Of a stretch of DNA of 64,000 nt, positions 34,378 to 43,098 are shown piece after piece. Origin of the DNA: CALSMU01 sp965230225 (GTDB lineage: Bacteria > Bacteroidota > Bacteroidia > Flavobacteriales_D > Parvicellaceae). Within the stretch, counting starts at the first letter, position 1. Every line of letters starts with the position of its first letter. A model generated the notes under the pieces. It did not search any database. It was not told where the DNA came from and was given only the letters and a program-made list of their open reading frames with translations. The position numbers and the translations under genes were made by a program. The stretch is taken from positions 62,001 through 126,000 of the forward strand of contig CBDDKM010000007.1 in the NCBI GenBank assembly GCA_965230225.1. The letters are read 5' to 3'.

Positions 34378-35730
34378 ATGAGAACACTACTCCTATGTAT
34401 TGCACTGCTAATTGGTGCTCATGTGACTGCTCAAAAGCCAATGATTTCGAGTGAATCAGCTAAGTCGGACATCCAATATCTAATCAAGAGTTTCGAAGAA
34501 ATTCACTACAACCCCTACTTCATTCATTCGAAAGAAGATATTCAATTACAGGTAAAAAACCTTACGCAAGATTGGACTACCGACTCTATTGGTCTAAAAG
34601 AATTTGCCACTGTTGGAATGAAACTTACCGCCCTTATGAGTGGTGGTCACTCCTACATGGAATGGCGCATTCAAAAACTAATGCCCGAAGTAAAGGCACA
34701 CCTCTACCTTCCTGTAAGTGGAAAACTGAATGAAGATGGAACCATGGAGGTTACCAAATCTGCTGTATCAGAAATCCCGATTCAATCTACCATTGTTGCG
34801 ATTAACAACATTCCGGTGCAGGAACTATACGAAGAATGCCTGAGCTACATTGGAGGAATTCCTGCTTATAAAAAAGCCTATTGCGAAGTGATTTTCCCGT
34901 TGTATTTGTTCTTTAACGAAAAACTGAAACCTCCCTATGCTGTTCAGCTCAAACCCTCTAACAGTCCAATTCAACTGGAAGGAATGGACATTAACAGCTT
35001 TGTTTCTTTCATCAACCAAAACCAAAAAACAGCTAACTACACCTTTAAGGTATTGCCTCAAAACATTGGTCTGTTAAGCTACAACAGTTGCAATGGTTAC
35101 AAGGCTTTTAAACGCTTTTTGAAAAGCACCTTCAAGCAAATTGAGCAGGAGAACATCCAACACCTCATCATCGACATTAGAGACAACGGAGGTGGGGATT
35201 CTGGCTTGAATGACCTGCTTCTCTCTTACCTTACCACCAAGTCTTACCAGCAATCGAGCGGCAGGTACTGGAAAGTGAGCGAACAATCAAAAAAAGCTTA
35301 CAACAGCAACAAGGTATATGCTCGCATGTTTGGGAAAGAGTTCATGGAGCAGTACAACAACACTTCTAATGGAGAGGTAATTGAATCGTTTGAAGAAGGG
35401 GTAACTACTCCTAAAAAGCCTAACAACTACTTCGATGGGAAGTCTTGTTTCCTCATTGGTCCCAACACTTTCTCCAGTGCTAACTTTTTGGCAGACGCTG
35501 TTAGTACCTATAAGTTAAGCACTCTTATAGGTCAACCTACCGGAGAATACACCAACGACTTTGGAGAGCAACTCAAGTTTATGCTACCTACATCTAAATG
35601 CCTGGTGGCGGTGAGTTCCACTTACGACATTGGCGCTAATGGTAATCATGAAGTGCTAGAGCCTGTTCATCCTAACATTAGTGTTTCGGACGATGCTTTA
35701 GAATATGCTATAGAGTGGATCAAGAAATAA
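34378..35730 (+). CDS. S41-family (C-terminal processing-like) peptidase
   Basis: A 450-residue exported protease: signal peptide to about VTAQ (residue 19), an N-terminal helical domain (25-130), and a tail-specific-protease core. HLIIDIRDNGGGDSGLNDLL is the classical S41 segment, and GPNTFSSANFLADAV carries the likely nucleophile Ser near residue 365; GQPTGEYTNDFGEQ follows. A clear PDZ domain is not seen, unlike CtpA. Its substrate and partners are unknown, and the next gene is a lipoprotein with 33 bases between them. Activity is inferred from the retained S41 segments. Confidence 0.85.
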   Translation: MRTLLLCIALLIGAHVTAQKPMISSESAKSDIQYLIKSFEEIHYNPYFIHSKEDIQLQVKNLTQDWTTDSIGLKEFATVGMKLTALMSGGHSYMEWRIQKLMPEVKAHLYLPVSGKLNEDGTMEVTKSAVSEIPIQSTIVAINNIPVQELYEECLSYIGGIPAYKKAYCEVIFPLYLFFNEKLKPPYAVQLKPSNSPIQLEGMDINSFVSFINQNQKTANYTFKVLPQNIGLLSYNSCNGYKAFKRFLKSTFKQIEQENIQHLIIDIRDNGGGDSGLNDLLLSYLTTKSYQQSSGRYWKVSEQSKKAYNSNKVYARMFGKEFMEQYNNTSNGEVIESFEEGVTTPKKPNNYFDGKSCFLIGPNTFSSANFLADAVSTYKLSTLIGQPTGEYTNDFGEQLKFMLPTSKCLVAVSSTYDIGANGNHEVLEPVHPNISVSDDALEYAIEWIKK

Positions 35731-35763
35731 ATTGGTATTTTCGGGCCTCTAAAACCGAAGCTA

Positions 35764-36435
35764 ATGAAATACCTTTTTCTGCCCTTGTTTTTAATTATCC
35801 TTATTGGATGTTCTTCTGACCAGGAAGAATCTGAACTACTGAAGGAACTTAAAGGGAATCATGAAGAAATGATGAATCAGGTGGATTCCATCTTCCCTGC
35901 CGGACAGCGTTACTATGTATGTAGCAACCTCAACGTTAAAATGGCCATGGATTCTTTAACCAAGTACAACGCGTTAGTGATTAACGACGAATCCATTAGC
36001 AAAGAAATCAATAATGAATTGGAGAAATGGCTGTTAGACTACATCTTCATTGTTCCTTCAGAAGCTTACAACGGAACATTTGAATTAGACACCACTAACC
36101 TGCTACTACTGGAAAATGAGCTAGATTATTACATGAGTAGAGATACTTTTGTTACTCAAAACATTAAAAACCGACTAATCTATATCAACGAAGCTACTTC
36201 TCACAAAGTAAAAACCTATTACTACGACATTGTTCCAGTAAAAAAAGAATACTTGGGGGTTACAGGAAAACACATTCTTAAAACCAGTGATGATTACCTA
36301 TCTACAGCAAACTACACCAGAGTAATTGGAGAAAAACATCTGGTGGATTGGCATTTTACCATTGCTTCTGATGAACTTGGTGAGTTGGCTTTTATTATTT
36401 CGGATACTACTGTTCATTATTCTGTTTGGTATTAG
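35764..36435 (+). CDS. Lipoprotein of unknown function
   Basis: A 223-residue lipoprotein with lipobox LILIGCSSDQEES (Cys near residue 16) and an acidic segment just after it. The remainder is alpha-helical early (ELLKELKGNHEEMMNQVDSI) and beta later. No family was recognised. It follows the S41 peptidase gene by 33 bases and may share its transcript. Confidence 0.6.
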   Translation: MKYLFLPLFLIILIGCSSDQEESELLKELKGNHEEMMNQVDSIFPAGQRYYVCSNLNVKMAMDSLTKYNALVINDESISKEINNELEKWLLDYIFIVPSEAYNGTFELDTTNLLLLENELDYYMSRDTFVTQNIKNRLIYINEATSHKVKTYYYDIVPVKKEYLGVTGKHILKTSDDYLSTANYTRVIGEKHLVDWHFTIASDELGELAFIISDTTVHYSVWY

Positions 36436-36473
36436 TAATATACTTATAGGCAGTTACCTGTAAATATTCTTAG

Positions 36474-37022
36474 ATGATTGAATCCATCATTAATGAAATA
36501 GAAACCACCAAGAATGTTAAGTTCTCGAAAGAATTGTCTTCTCGATTCATTGGTCACATGACTACTTCAGATAATACTTTCCAGACTAACTACATCCATC
36601 ATGGCTTTACAATTAGTATTCTTATCAATTATGTAAGAGGAACGTGGAAAAAATCAAATTGGAGGAAATCCTTAGATGATACGGACTTTATTCACTGGGG
36701 AATTCATTTGAATCATGACATTGATCACCTGGAATTGAATATCAGTAAAAATGATTGGGTAAGAAGAACATTCCTTCGACAACCATTTCTTAACATTGAT
36801 TGCTCCAATGCAAATATTCAAAGAGCTCTCAACAAATCTTTGAAAGTTCTTAACCTTTATCAGGTTAAATACTTCCCATATAAGCATGAAATTTGGAGTG
36901 AAGAACATGAAATCAAAACACACTGTCTTACTCATCATGGTCATCAAACCACAATAAATAATCTTATTCTGGCATTCGAAGACATTGCTTCCATTCTCGC
37001 TCAGTCTAAAAAAGTATTGTGA
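36474..37022 (+). CDS. Hypothetical cytoplasmic protein
   Basis: A 182-residue protein with no signal peptide. It has an N-terminal helix (IESIINEIETTKNVKFSKEL) and several beta strands with many aromatic/His residues (YIHHGFTISILINYVRGTWK). It ends 3 bases before a gene for a small membrane protein, so the two are a pair. No family or active site was recognised. Confidence 0.5.
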   Translation: MIESIINEIETTKNVKFSKELSSRFIGHMTTSDNTFQTNYIHHGFTISILINYVRGTWKKSNWRKSLDDTDFIHWGIHLNHDIDHLELNISKNDWVRRTFLRQPFLNIDCSNANIQRALNKSLKVLNLYQVKYFPYKHEIWSEEHEIKTHCLTHHGHQTTINNLILAFEDIASILAQSKKVL

Positions 37023-37025
37023 TCA

Positions 37026-37613
37026 ATGAATGAACATCACAAACATACATGGCACGAGATAGACAATCCAAACCAGCTGGTAATACTGGAGCAACATCGA
37101 ATTTGTAAAGCTGAGATTGAACCTAAAGACATTATTGGAGATATTGTTGATGAAAACAACCAAAAAGTGGTTATTAAGAACTCGCTTCCTCTTCGTGCCA
37201 TCAAAAGGATAACCTTAAATGAATACTCCAATGAAATTATACTGGAATATGGAAAGAAATCATCCTTTTGGATCAATAGTTACAATCTGGAGACACTTAA
37301 TGAAATTTTTGAAAACCTTTGTAAAGTATTAAATAAACCTGCTCCCGCAAGACGAAAAATGAATATTTGGGACAAGGGGAAAAAACCAATTATTGCAGCA
37401 AACATTCTATTTATAATTTATGTTGCTGTTCTACTAACAGATCCTACACCATATCATAATACAGATGCAATTACTTCACTTCTGAAAGCCTTTGCTTCTA
37501 TGAATTTATTGACCTTAAATCTAACCTTTGGAACTTTTATTTTAATAGCGATAATTGCTTTGGTATTAAAAAGTAAAAAAGAGATATATGTCAGAGAATT
37601 ACGAATTAGGTAA
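37026..37613 (+). CDS. PH-like domain membrane protein, hypothetical
   Basis: A 195-residue protein. The first 110 residues look like a small beta-rich domain of PH-like type (LPLRAIKRITLNEYSNEIIL, then KKSSFWINSYNLETLNEIF), and the second half has two TM segments (about 122-138 and 162-183) with a basic C-terminus (KSKKEIYVREL). It starts 3 bases after the preceding gene and probably forms a two-gene unit. Its function is unknown, with a possible membrane-associated signalling or binding role. Confidence 0.5.
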   Translation: MNEHHKHTWHEIDNPNQLVILEQHRICKAEIEPKDIIGDIVDENNQKVVIKNSLPLRAIKRITLNEYSNEIILEYGKKSSFWINSYNLETLNEIFENLCKVLNKPAPARRKMNIWDKGKKPIIAANILFIIYVAVLLTDPTPYHNTDAITSLLKAFASMNLLTLNLTFGTFILIAIIALVLKSKKEIYVRELRIR

Positions 37614-37722
37614 TTATAGAATTAATTACTTTCAGATTTGCCCTACCTCTCCTAACTCAATACTTCACTCTCTACACTCCCACCTCCTCACTATCAACTG
37701 ATATTTTCCCTATATTGTAGGT

Positions 37723-38757
37723 ATGATTGAATTGGAGTTAGTAGAACTAAATAAGATTGAAACCCTTCGATTGATCCACCTTTTCATTTGTGGAGCCGGG
37801 GCCTTGTTTTTAATTTTCCTTTGGAAAAGGGTGGTTTCCATCGATCAAGATCATAAAAATGACATTGGATTATTACTGCTTTCAGGAGCTTTCCTGATGT
37901 GGGTATTCATGGATGCATATCGTTTTACAGGACTCATGAAACCAGGTGAATCATCTTTGATCATTAAAACCTTCTCGGCCTATAACAATGCGTTCTTTAT
38001 AGCTGCGCTACCCTTTTTTGGAAACTCCTTTGGATGGCTACATAAAAGAGTAAAACTGTTTCAATCTAAAACCAAGTGGGCGCTTGCTATACTGGTGGTA
38101 AACATCCTGTTAGTAATGATCTACTCGTTTGCCAGTAAAGATGAAAACAATAGCAATTCTTTTGTGGATTACATCGATTTGGTTTATTCCATCCTTACAT
38201 ACATACTACTCGGCATTGCTTTAATCTCCAGAGCCTACAACAGTTCCTTAAAAAGAAACCTATTTCCTGTTACACTGGTACTTTCCATTGTACTAATAGT
38301 GGTTCAGTTTTCCTTTTCTCCCTTGTTTGAAATTACTCATTACGATCTCATTTCGGTTTTGGCTTTAATTAGTCAGACAGTATTGGCCATGGTGCTTATT
38401 TCGTTTGGGTACGAATGGCTTATTCAGGTGAGCTCTTCTCAGGCAGCAGAAAAGAATAGAACTGAGGAACAAATTCAAATTTATATTCAGGAAAACGAAA
38501 AGCTCAAAGAGGAGTTATCTCAACTTCAATCTGAGGTAAAAAATGAACGTACATTATCCGCTCTTTCTGCTCGCGAATTGGAAATTTTAAAACACATCAA
38601 CAAAAGCTATTTAGAGATAGCCAATGAGCTTTTTATTTCTAGAGATACTGTAATTACCCACAAAAAGAACATCGAATCCAAGTTGGGAATTAGTGGAAAG
38701 AAAAGTTTAGAGGAATTCGCTAAAAACAAGGGACTTACAACAACTTTAGAGCAGTAG
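37723..38757 (+). CDS. Membrane-bound LuxR-type transcriptional regulator
   Basis: A 344-residue protein with about seven TM segments (residues 13-240), a coiled-coil linker (245-283, EEQIQIYIQENEKLKEELSQ) and a C-terminal LuxR/GerE HTH (about 283-344): LSARELEILKHINKSYLEIA, then ELFISRDTVITHKKNIESKL. The topology suggests a membrane sensor directly coupled to DNA binding, possibly as a dimer through the coiled coil. No separate kinase or receiver domain is present. It is monocistronic between the hypothetical pair and a T9SS protein. Confidence 0.85.
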   Translation: MIELELVELNKIETLRLIHLFICGAGALFLIFLWKRVVSIDQDHKNDIGLLLLSGAFLMWVFMDAYRFTGLMKPGESSLIIKTFSAYNNAFFIAALPFFGNSFGWLHKRVKLFQSKTKWALAILVVNILLVMIYSFASKDENNSNSFVDYIDLVYSILTYILLGIALISRAYNSSLKRNLFPVTLVLSIVLIVVQFSFSPLFEITHYDLISVLALISQTVLAMVLISFGYEWLIQVSSSQAAEKNRTEEQIQIYIQENEKLKEELSQLQSEVKNERTLSALSARELEILKHINKSYLEIANELFISRDTVITHKKNIESKLGISGKKSLEEFAKNKGLTTTLEQ

Positions 38758-38864
38758 GTAACCACAGTGGTGAGGTAAAATACCTATGGTTAATCCCTAC
38801 TGACTACCCTTCAATTTCGGTACGGTTTGGCATAGCTTAGCCTAAACAGCTAAAAAACGAACTG

Positions 38865-40094
38865 ATGTACTTAAAATTGTTTACGGTATTTGCCCTATTC
38901 GCTACCCCTACGGCTTATAACGCACAGATTGTAATCAATGAGGTAGATATTAAACCACCTACGAGCAGCTCAAGCTCTCAATATCAATCCTTAAAAGTAT
39001 GTACTCAACCCACCTATGGGCGTGAGTATGTAGAACTCTATAATACATCTTGTAATACAGTAGACATTGGATGCTATTTTATAGGGTACCGAATTTATAG
39101 TTCCTCTTTGGATGGAACATTCAGGTTTCCGGCGGGAACCTCCATCGCACCACATGGATTTATTTCCATTGGAGGTCCCAACTCCGGAGCCACTTTCTCT
39201 ATGGCCGATTATTGTAGTGACGCCCACCTGGAAACCGGCTCGGACAGATGGTACATGGACAATGGAGATTTTTACATTGCGCTTTACGATGCCTCCGGAG
39301 CTCCACAAAACGCAGTATACTGGACAACATCCAGCGGACAATCTTCTAAATGGGGTACTGATTCCGATTTGGACGAACCACCTACTTATACCCCTTCACC
39401 GGGAGGTTGTTCGGTGGTAGCTAGTCTTCCGGGGCCAACTTCAGCTTCGTTAACAGCGGTGGCAGAATATGCCGGAACAGCACCTAGCATGGGGGATGTA
39501 TCTCACCGCACCGAAGACGGTGGAGCCACCTGGGCCAATAATGGAACGCCTTCCATTAATGCTTCCAACAATGTAGCCGATCCATGTACAACACTACCCG
39601 TAGATTTATTAGGGTTTGATTTTACTTGTAGTGCCAACCGCATAACATTGGAATGGCAAACATCTGCAGAGTTCAACAACGATTACTTCGATATCCAGTA
39701 TACTGAAAATGGATACGATTTCGAGTCTGTTGGGCGATTATCCGGGGCTGGTAATTCATCCAATTACATCGAATACTCTTACCAGATCCCTTCGGTTATA
39801 CAGGCAGGTTATTTCCGCTTAAAACAAGTGGATTATAATGGTGCATTCGAATACTCAGATGTGATCCATGTTAATTGTAGTGGCAATCAGCCCATGGTAC
39901 AGGTGGTTAACGGTCAGCTTTTAATCTCCAACGTAGAGGAAGTGAAAGATTGTATTGTTTACGACCTCTCTGGAAGGGTGGTTCACAACTCCCCCAGTTA
40001 CCAGTCATTTTCGCCGGAGACTTCCAGTTCGTTTTACTACGTACATCTGGAAACACCTCTGGGAAGTACCATGCACAAAATATTTTTCCAATAA
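38865..40094 (+). CDS. T9SS-related secreted protein with lamin-tail-like domain
   Basis: A 409-residue protein: signal peptide to about YNAQ (residue 20), an LTD (lamin-tail) domain at about 21-235 (IVINEVDIKPP, YGREYVELYNTSCNTVDIG, HGFISIGGPNSG), then a Bacteroidota-type LPVDLLGFDFTCSANRITLEW beta domain (about 243-325) commonly placed before T9SS tails, and a short C-terminal sorting-like tail (about 330-409, CIVYDLSGRVVHNSPSY). LTD domains occur in secreted nucleases and adhesins; no catalytic domain is present here. It ends just before a strong terminator. Confidence 0.8.
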   Translation: MYLKLFTVFALFATPTAYNAQIVINEVDIKPPTSSSSSQYQSLKVCTQPTYGREYVELYNTSCNTVDIGCYFIGYRIYSSSLDGTFRFPAGTSIAPHGFISIGGPNSGATFSMADYCSDAHLETGSDRWYMDNGDFYIALYDASGAPQNAVYWTTSSGQSSKWGTDSDLDEPPTYTPSPGGCSVVASLPGPTSASLTAVAEYAGTAPSMGDVSHRTEDGGATWANNGTPSINASNNVADPCTTLPVDLLGFDFTCSANRITLEWQTSAEFNNDYFDIQYTENGYDFESVGRLSGAGNSSNYIEYSYQIPSVIQAGYFRLKQVDYNGAFEYSDVIHVNCSGNQPMVQVVNGQLLISNVEEVKDCIVYDLSGRVVHNSPSYQSFSPETSSSFYYVHLETPLGSTMHKIFFQ

Positions 40095-40129
40095 GCTTTT
40101 TGTTAGTTCTGTAGTAGAACCTTGGTTGT

Positions 40130-40165
40130 TACCCCGTCGGAATTTATTTTTGACGGGGTATTTTT
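40130..40165 (+). terminator. Intrinsic terminator between LTD protein gene and rlmF
   Basis: TACCCCGTC (40130-40138) pairs with GACGGGGTA (40152-40160), followed by TTTTT. It closes the LTD-protein transcript before rlmF. Confidence 0.8.
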
Positions 40166-40185
40166 CGTTAAGCCAATAATCCCCC

Positions 40186-40193
40186 TACCTTTG
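40186..40193 (+). promoter_or_regulatory. -7 element of rlmF, leaderless arrangement
   Basis: TACCTTTG is an exact TAnnTTTG and ends 7 bases before the ATG at 40201. A TTTC at 40163-40166 gives 19-bp spacing as a weak -33. Transcription would begin at or within a base or two of the start codon. Confidence 0.55.
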
Positions 40194-40200
40194 CCCCCAC

Positions 40201-41154
40201 ATGGAGAAGAAAGAGATCAAGTACAAATTGCACCCTCGAAATAAGCACCGAGAGCGTTATAATTTTGAAGAATTGTGCCAGGCACATCCGGAGCTAAAAC
40301 CATTCGTTGCTCCCAATAAGTATGGTAACGAGTCCATTGATTTCTTCGATCCTAAGGCTGTAAAAGCTCTAAACAAAGCACTGCTAAAGCACCATTATAA
40401 AGTAACAGACTGGGACGTACCGGAAGGTTATCTCTGCCCTCCTATACCGGGAAGAGCTGATTATGTACACAACATGGCAGATGTACTAAAAGAAGGCATT
40501 AAAGGTGGTGCTATTCCTAAGGGAAGTAAAATTAAATGTTTGGATATTGGTGTTGGAGCCAATGCGGTATACCCTATTATTGGTCATCAGGAATACGGTT
40601 GGAGTTTTGTGGGTACAGACATTGACAAAACTGCATTGGAATCAGCGAAAAACAACCTCAATCATGTACCCAATTCTGACAAGCACTTCGAACTTAGATT
40701 CCAGAAAGATTCGTTTAATATTCTGTTTGATGCCATTAAGAAAGAGGAACGATTTGATTTGATGTTCTGCAATCCTCCTTTCCATTCTTCTGCAGAAGAG
40801 GCACAAAAGGGAACATTAAGAAAATTGAAGAACCTTAAGGGAAAGAAGGTTAAAGACGTTACCCTCAACTTTGGTGGTAACAGCAACGAATTATGGTACG
40901 AAGGAGGAGAAAAACAGTTCCTGAAAAACCTGGTTCACGACAGCATGAAACACTCTAAGTCTGTACTTTGGTTTTCTTCATTAGTCTCTAAACAATCCAA
41001 CATCAAGCCCATCACAGAAACCTTAAAAAAAGCCAGAGCAAGAGAGGTTAAGGTAATCGAAATGGGGCAGGGAAATAAAGTGAGTAGAATTGTGGTTTGG
41101 ACATTTTTAAAGCCTAATCAGAGGAATAATTGGAGAAATACAAGGTGGAAGTAA
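40201..41154 (+). CDS. rlmF: 23S rRNA (adenine(1618)-N6)-methyltransferase RlmF
   Basis: A 317-residue methyltransferase of the RlmF (YbiN) family: N-terminal KYKLHPRNKHRERYNFEELC, a SAM site CLDIGVGANAVYPIIGHQEY, and the catalytic MFCNPPFHSSAEEAQ with NPPF as the N6-adenine signature. It methylates A1618 in 23S rRNA (E. coli numbering). It is of normal length and probably leaderless. An unassigned stretch follows before the accessory island. Confidence 0.95.
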   Translation: MEKKEIKYKLHPRNKHRERYNFEELCQAHPELKPFVAPNKYGNESIDFFDPKAVKALNKALLKHHYKVTDWDVPEGYLCPPIPGRADYVHNMADVLKEGIKGGAIPKGSKIKCLDIGVGANAVYPIIGHQEYGWSFVGTDIDKTALESAKNNLNHVPNSDKHFELRFQKDSFNILFDAIKKEERFDLMFCNPPFHSSAEEAQKGTLRKLKNLKGKKVKDVTLNFGGNSNELWYEGGEKQFLKNLVHDSMKHSKSVLWFSSLVSKQSNIKPITETLKKARAREVKVIEMGQGNKVSRIVVWTFLKPNQRNNWRNTRWK

Positions 41155-41483
41155 ACTTTGATCTATAACTCCTTTTAGCAACGCCATTCCGGGCTTATCC
41201 CGATAGCTATCGGGACCAAACAATCAAGCTGCGCGAATAACCTTTAAAATTGAACTCCTCATCGCTAAAGTGATGTAAACTCACCGAACTATTACGGATA
41301 TCGTTCCACTCTATCCGAAATGTACGGTTCAAACACACATCCCTTTTTAACGCTCCCTGCGGGCCAATTTTTAAAAGAACATTCACGAGGCGGTAAAATC
41401 ATGTTTTGGAAAACCTTCATGTGACTTCACCAAGTCGAATCACTTAAATTTTGTAGTTTTAGACAAACTTAAAACCTAATAAA
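41155..41483. other. Gap between rlmF and the broken GldM-like gene
   Basis: No credible gene. It contains a 16-bp perfect palindrome and G/C-richer, disordered sequence unlike its neighbours, which may be the remnant of a mobile or repeat element; no transposase fragment was recognised on either strand. Confidence 0.35.
41199..41214. repeat. 16-bp perfect palindrome
   Basis: CCCGATAGCTATCGGG is a complete palindrome. A half-copy (CTATCGGGAT) appears near 57126. Such sequences recur in intergenic DNA of Bacteroidota, from memory; here it sits just outside the defence island. Confidence 0.55.
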
Positions 41484-42472
41484 ATGTACAAATATTTCTC
41501 AAAGATTCAACCTCTTTTTCTTATCTCTTTGATTGCATTTGCTAGTTGTACAAGCGAAAACTCACCTTCATCAATTTCCAATGAAATAGAAAATACTTTT
41601 GTTCAATTGAATGACAACATAGAATTTGAGCAACAAAAGCTCTTAGATTCGATGGAAAGACATTACGCAGAATTCGAAAAAGCTTTAGAAGGATTACAAG
41701 CGAGTAAAGGAACAAATGAACAAATGAACAAATTGAAGAAATTGAAAAAGTTCAACAAACAGCTTTAAGAATAAAGCATATTATAAGAAGCTGCTCTAAT
41801 TATTACATTGATTTTTGCAGTTACCTAATCCGTTTCTCAAAGGATCCGGGATATGGAACAAAATCAACAAACGGAGAAAAACATGACAACCACTATGAGA
41901 TTGACGAGAATGGATATTATCACCTATTTACTCTTGATCATTTAAATAAGAAGGATGATTTCGAATCTCCAAAAAAGTTAATTCTGAACAGTTCCTCACC
42001 TCTTTACTCCGGTTTATTCTTATCGGATAGCATGATTTATGTAAGAGACAGAGTTTGTATTACTCTGGCCACCTATGAAGATAATAATGGAAATTCATAT
42101 TACTTCTATCCTCCTTTCGACTATGGAGCTCCCGAAGACAATAAAGAAGCAATAAAAGAATACGAAAAAAGATTTAAAGAATCTTTACTTACTGTTAACC
42201 CAAAAGATACTGCTACAATTAGAGAAATCTACAATATTCTTACTCCTCCTCAATACATAATTCAGAATGGAATTAAGAAATCATTTATCGCAGGCCAAAT
42301 GGAAAACACCCCATTAATTGCGGTTGTTTCTATTATTCAAGCTATTCGATCCGATCTAATTCTTGTGGAAAACCTTGCCGTTAACCATTTGGCACAAAGG
42401 CCTAACTTTTTAAGTAAAGACTCGGAATTATACCTTAATAAATTAGGAGATTCATTGAACAAGAAAGAATAA
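41484..42472 (+). pseudogene. GldM-N-like lipoprotein gene, frameshifted by an 8-bp duplication
   Basis: The lipoprotein reading (lipobox FASCTSENS, Cys near residue 22) stops at 41766. A second frame continues without stop from just after 41717 to 42472. Between them AACAAATG is tandemly repeated (41711-41726) and followed by a near third copy. Removing one 8-bp unit restores a single frame through ...GTNEQIEEIEKVQQTALRIK to NHLAQRPNFLSKDSELYLNK. The restored product of about 325 residues resembles the GldM N-terminal domain (long helices and a late NTPLIAVVSIIQAIRSDLIL). Either a recent pseudogene or a slippage switch; a sequencing error is also possible. No coupled gldL or gldN is near. 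Confidence 0.75.
41711..41733 (+). repeat. 8-bp tandem duplication inside the GldM-like gene
   Basis: AACAAATG occurs twice in tandem (41711-41718 and 41719-41726), then AACAAAT. Loss of one copy restores the reading frame. Confidence 0.9.
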
Positions 42473-42534
42473 ATTCAAGTTTATAGCTTTTCAAAAAAGT
42501 AATTGAATCAAGCACCTGTTATTTGGATCATATT

Positions 42535-42912
42535 TTAAAACCCAAACACATCATCATAACCAATGTAGTCATCTCTACTAATGATATACAGAGGCATGCC
42601 GTTAGCATCTAATATCGCTCCTTTTGATTCATCATTAGCAATAGGAAAGTGAATTTGATACGACTTACCATTGTCTAGTTTGATTCCGTAAGTTTCTACT
42701 GAGTTAGAAATGTTTACCGAGTTTTGAGAGTACTCATACTCCTTTGTTTCACCATCAGTAGTAATTGAGAAACTATGCTCGCCAAACTCCAAATCCAATT
42801 TGTTTCCATACTGATCTGTTGCTTTCCAGTTACCTCTATAAGTACCCGAACCACTACAAGCCAACAATAAAACAGATAATGATACAATTAGAAAGTTTTT
42901 AAGCGTCTTCAT
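42535..42912 (-). CDS. Small lipoprotein of unknown function
   Basis: A 125-residue lipoprotein: hydrophobic leader, lipobox VLLLACSGSG (Cys near residue 19), and a mature beta-rich domain starting TYRGNWKATDQYGNKLDLEF, which looks like a small beta-sandwich or lipocalin-like unit. The C-terminus is acidic and aromatic. No family recognised. It lies on the minus strand beside the defence operon but is separated from cap11 by 187 bases, so it is not obviously part of CBASS. Confidence 0.6.
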   Translation of the reverse strand: MKTLKNFLIVSLSVLLLACSGSGTYRGNWKATDQYGNKLDLEFGEHSFSITTDGETKEYEYSQNSVNISNSVETYGIKLDNGKSYQIHFPIANDESKGAILDANGMPLYIISRDDYIGYDDVFGF

Positions 42913-43098
42913 TTTAGTTGATTTTAGGATTTTGTGGGAAGATAGGGAAATTTTATTACGGTAAAATCGATAACAATTAACCCTTTTCTATTTCAAAACT
43001 TTAAATAATTGGTAAAAAATAATAGCAAGTGAATCTTTATTAAGAGACTCATTTCATAAAATTAACCTCAAACTGGATAATTAATATTGGTGGTTTTC

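Noticed and set aside
41155..41483. Degraded IS200/REP-type transposase
   Set aside because: Reading both strands gave no transposase motif; only a palindrome remains, so no mobile element is claimed.
42032..42472. Separate 146-codon gene starting at ATG 42032
   Set aside because: The frame is open well upstream, and removing one 8-bp repeat joins it to the lipoprotein at 41484, so it is the broken 3' half of one gene.
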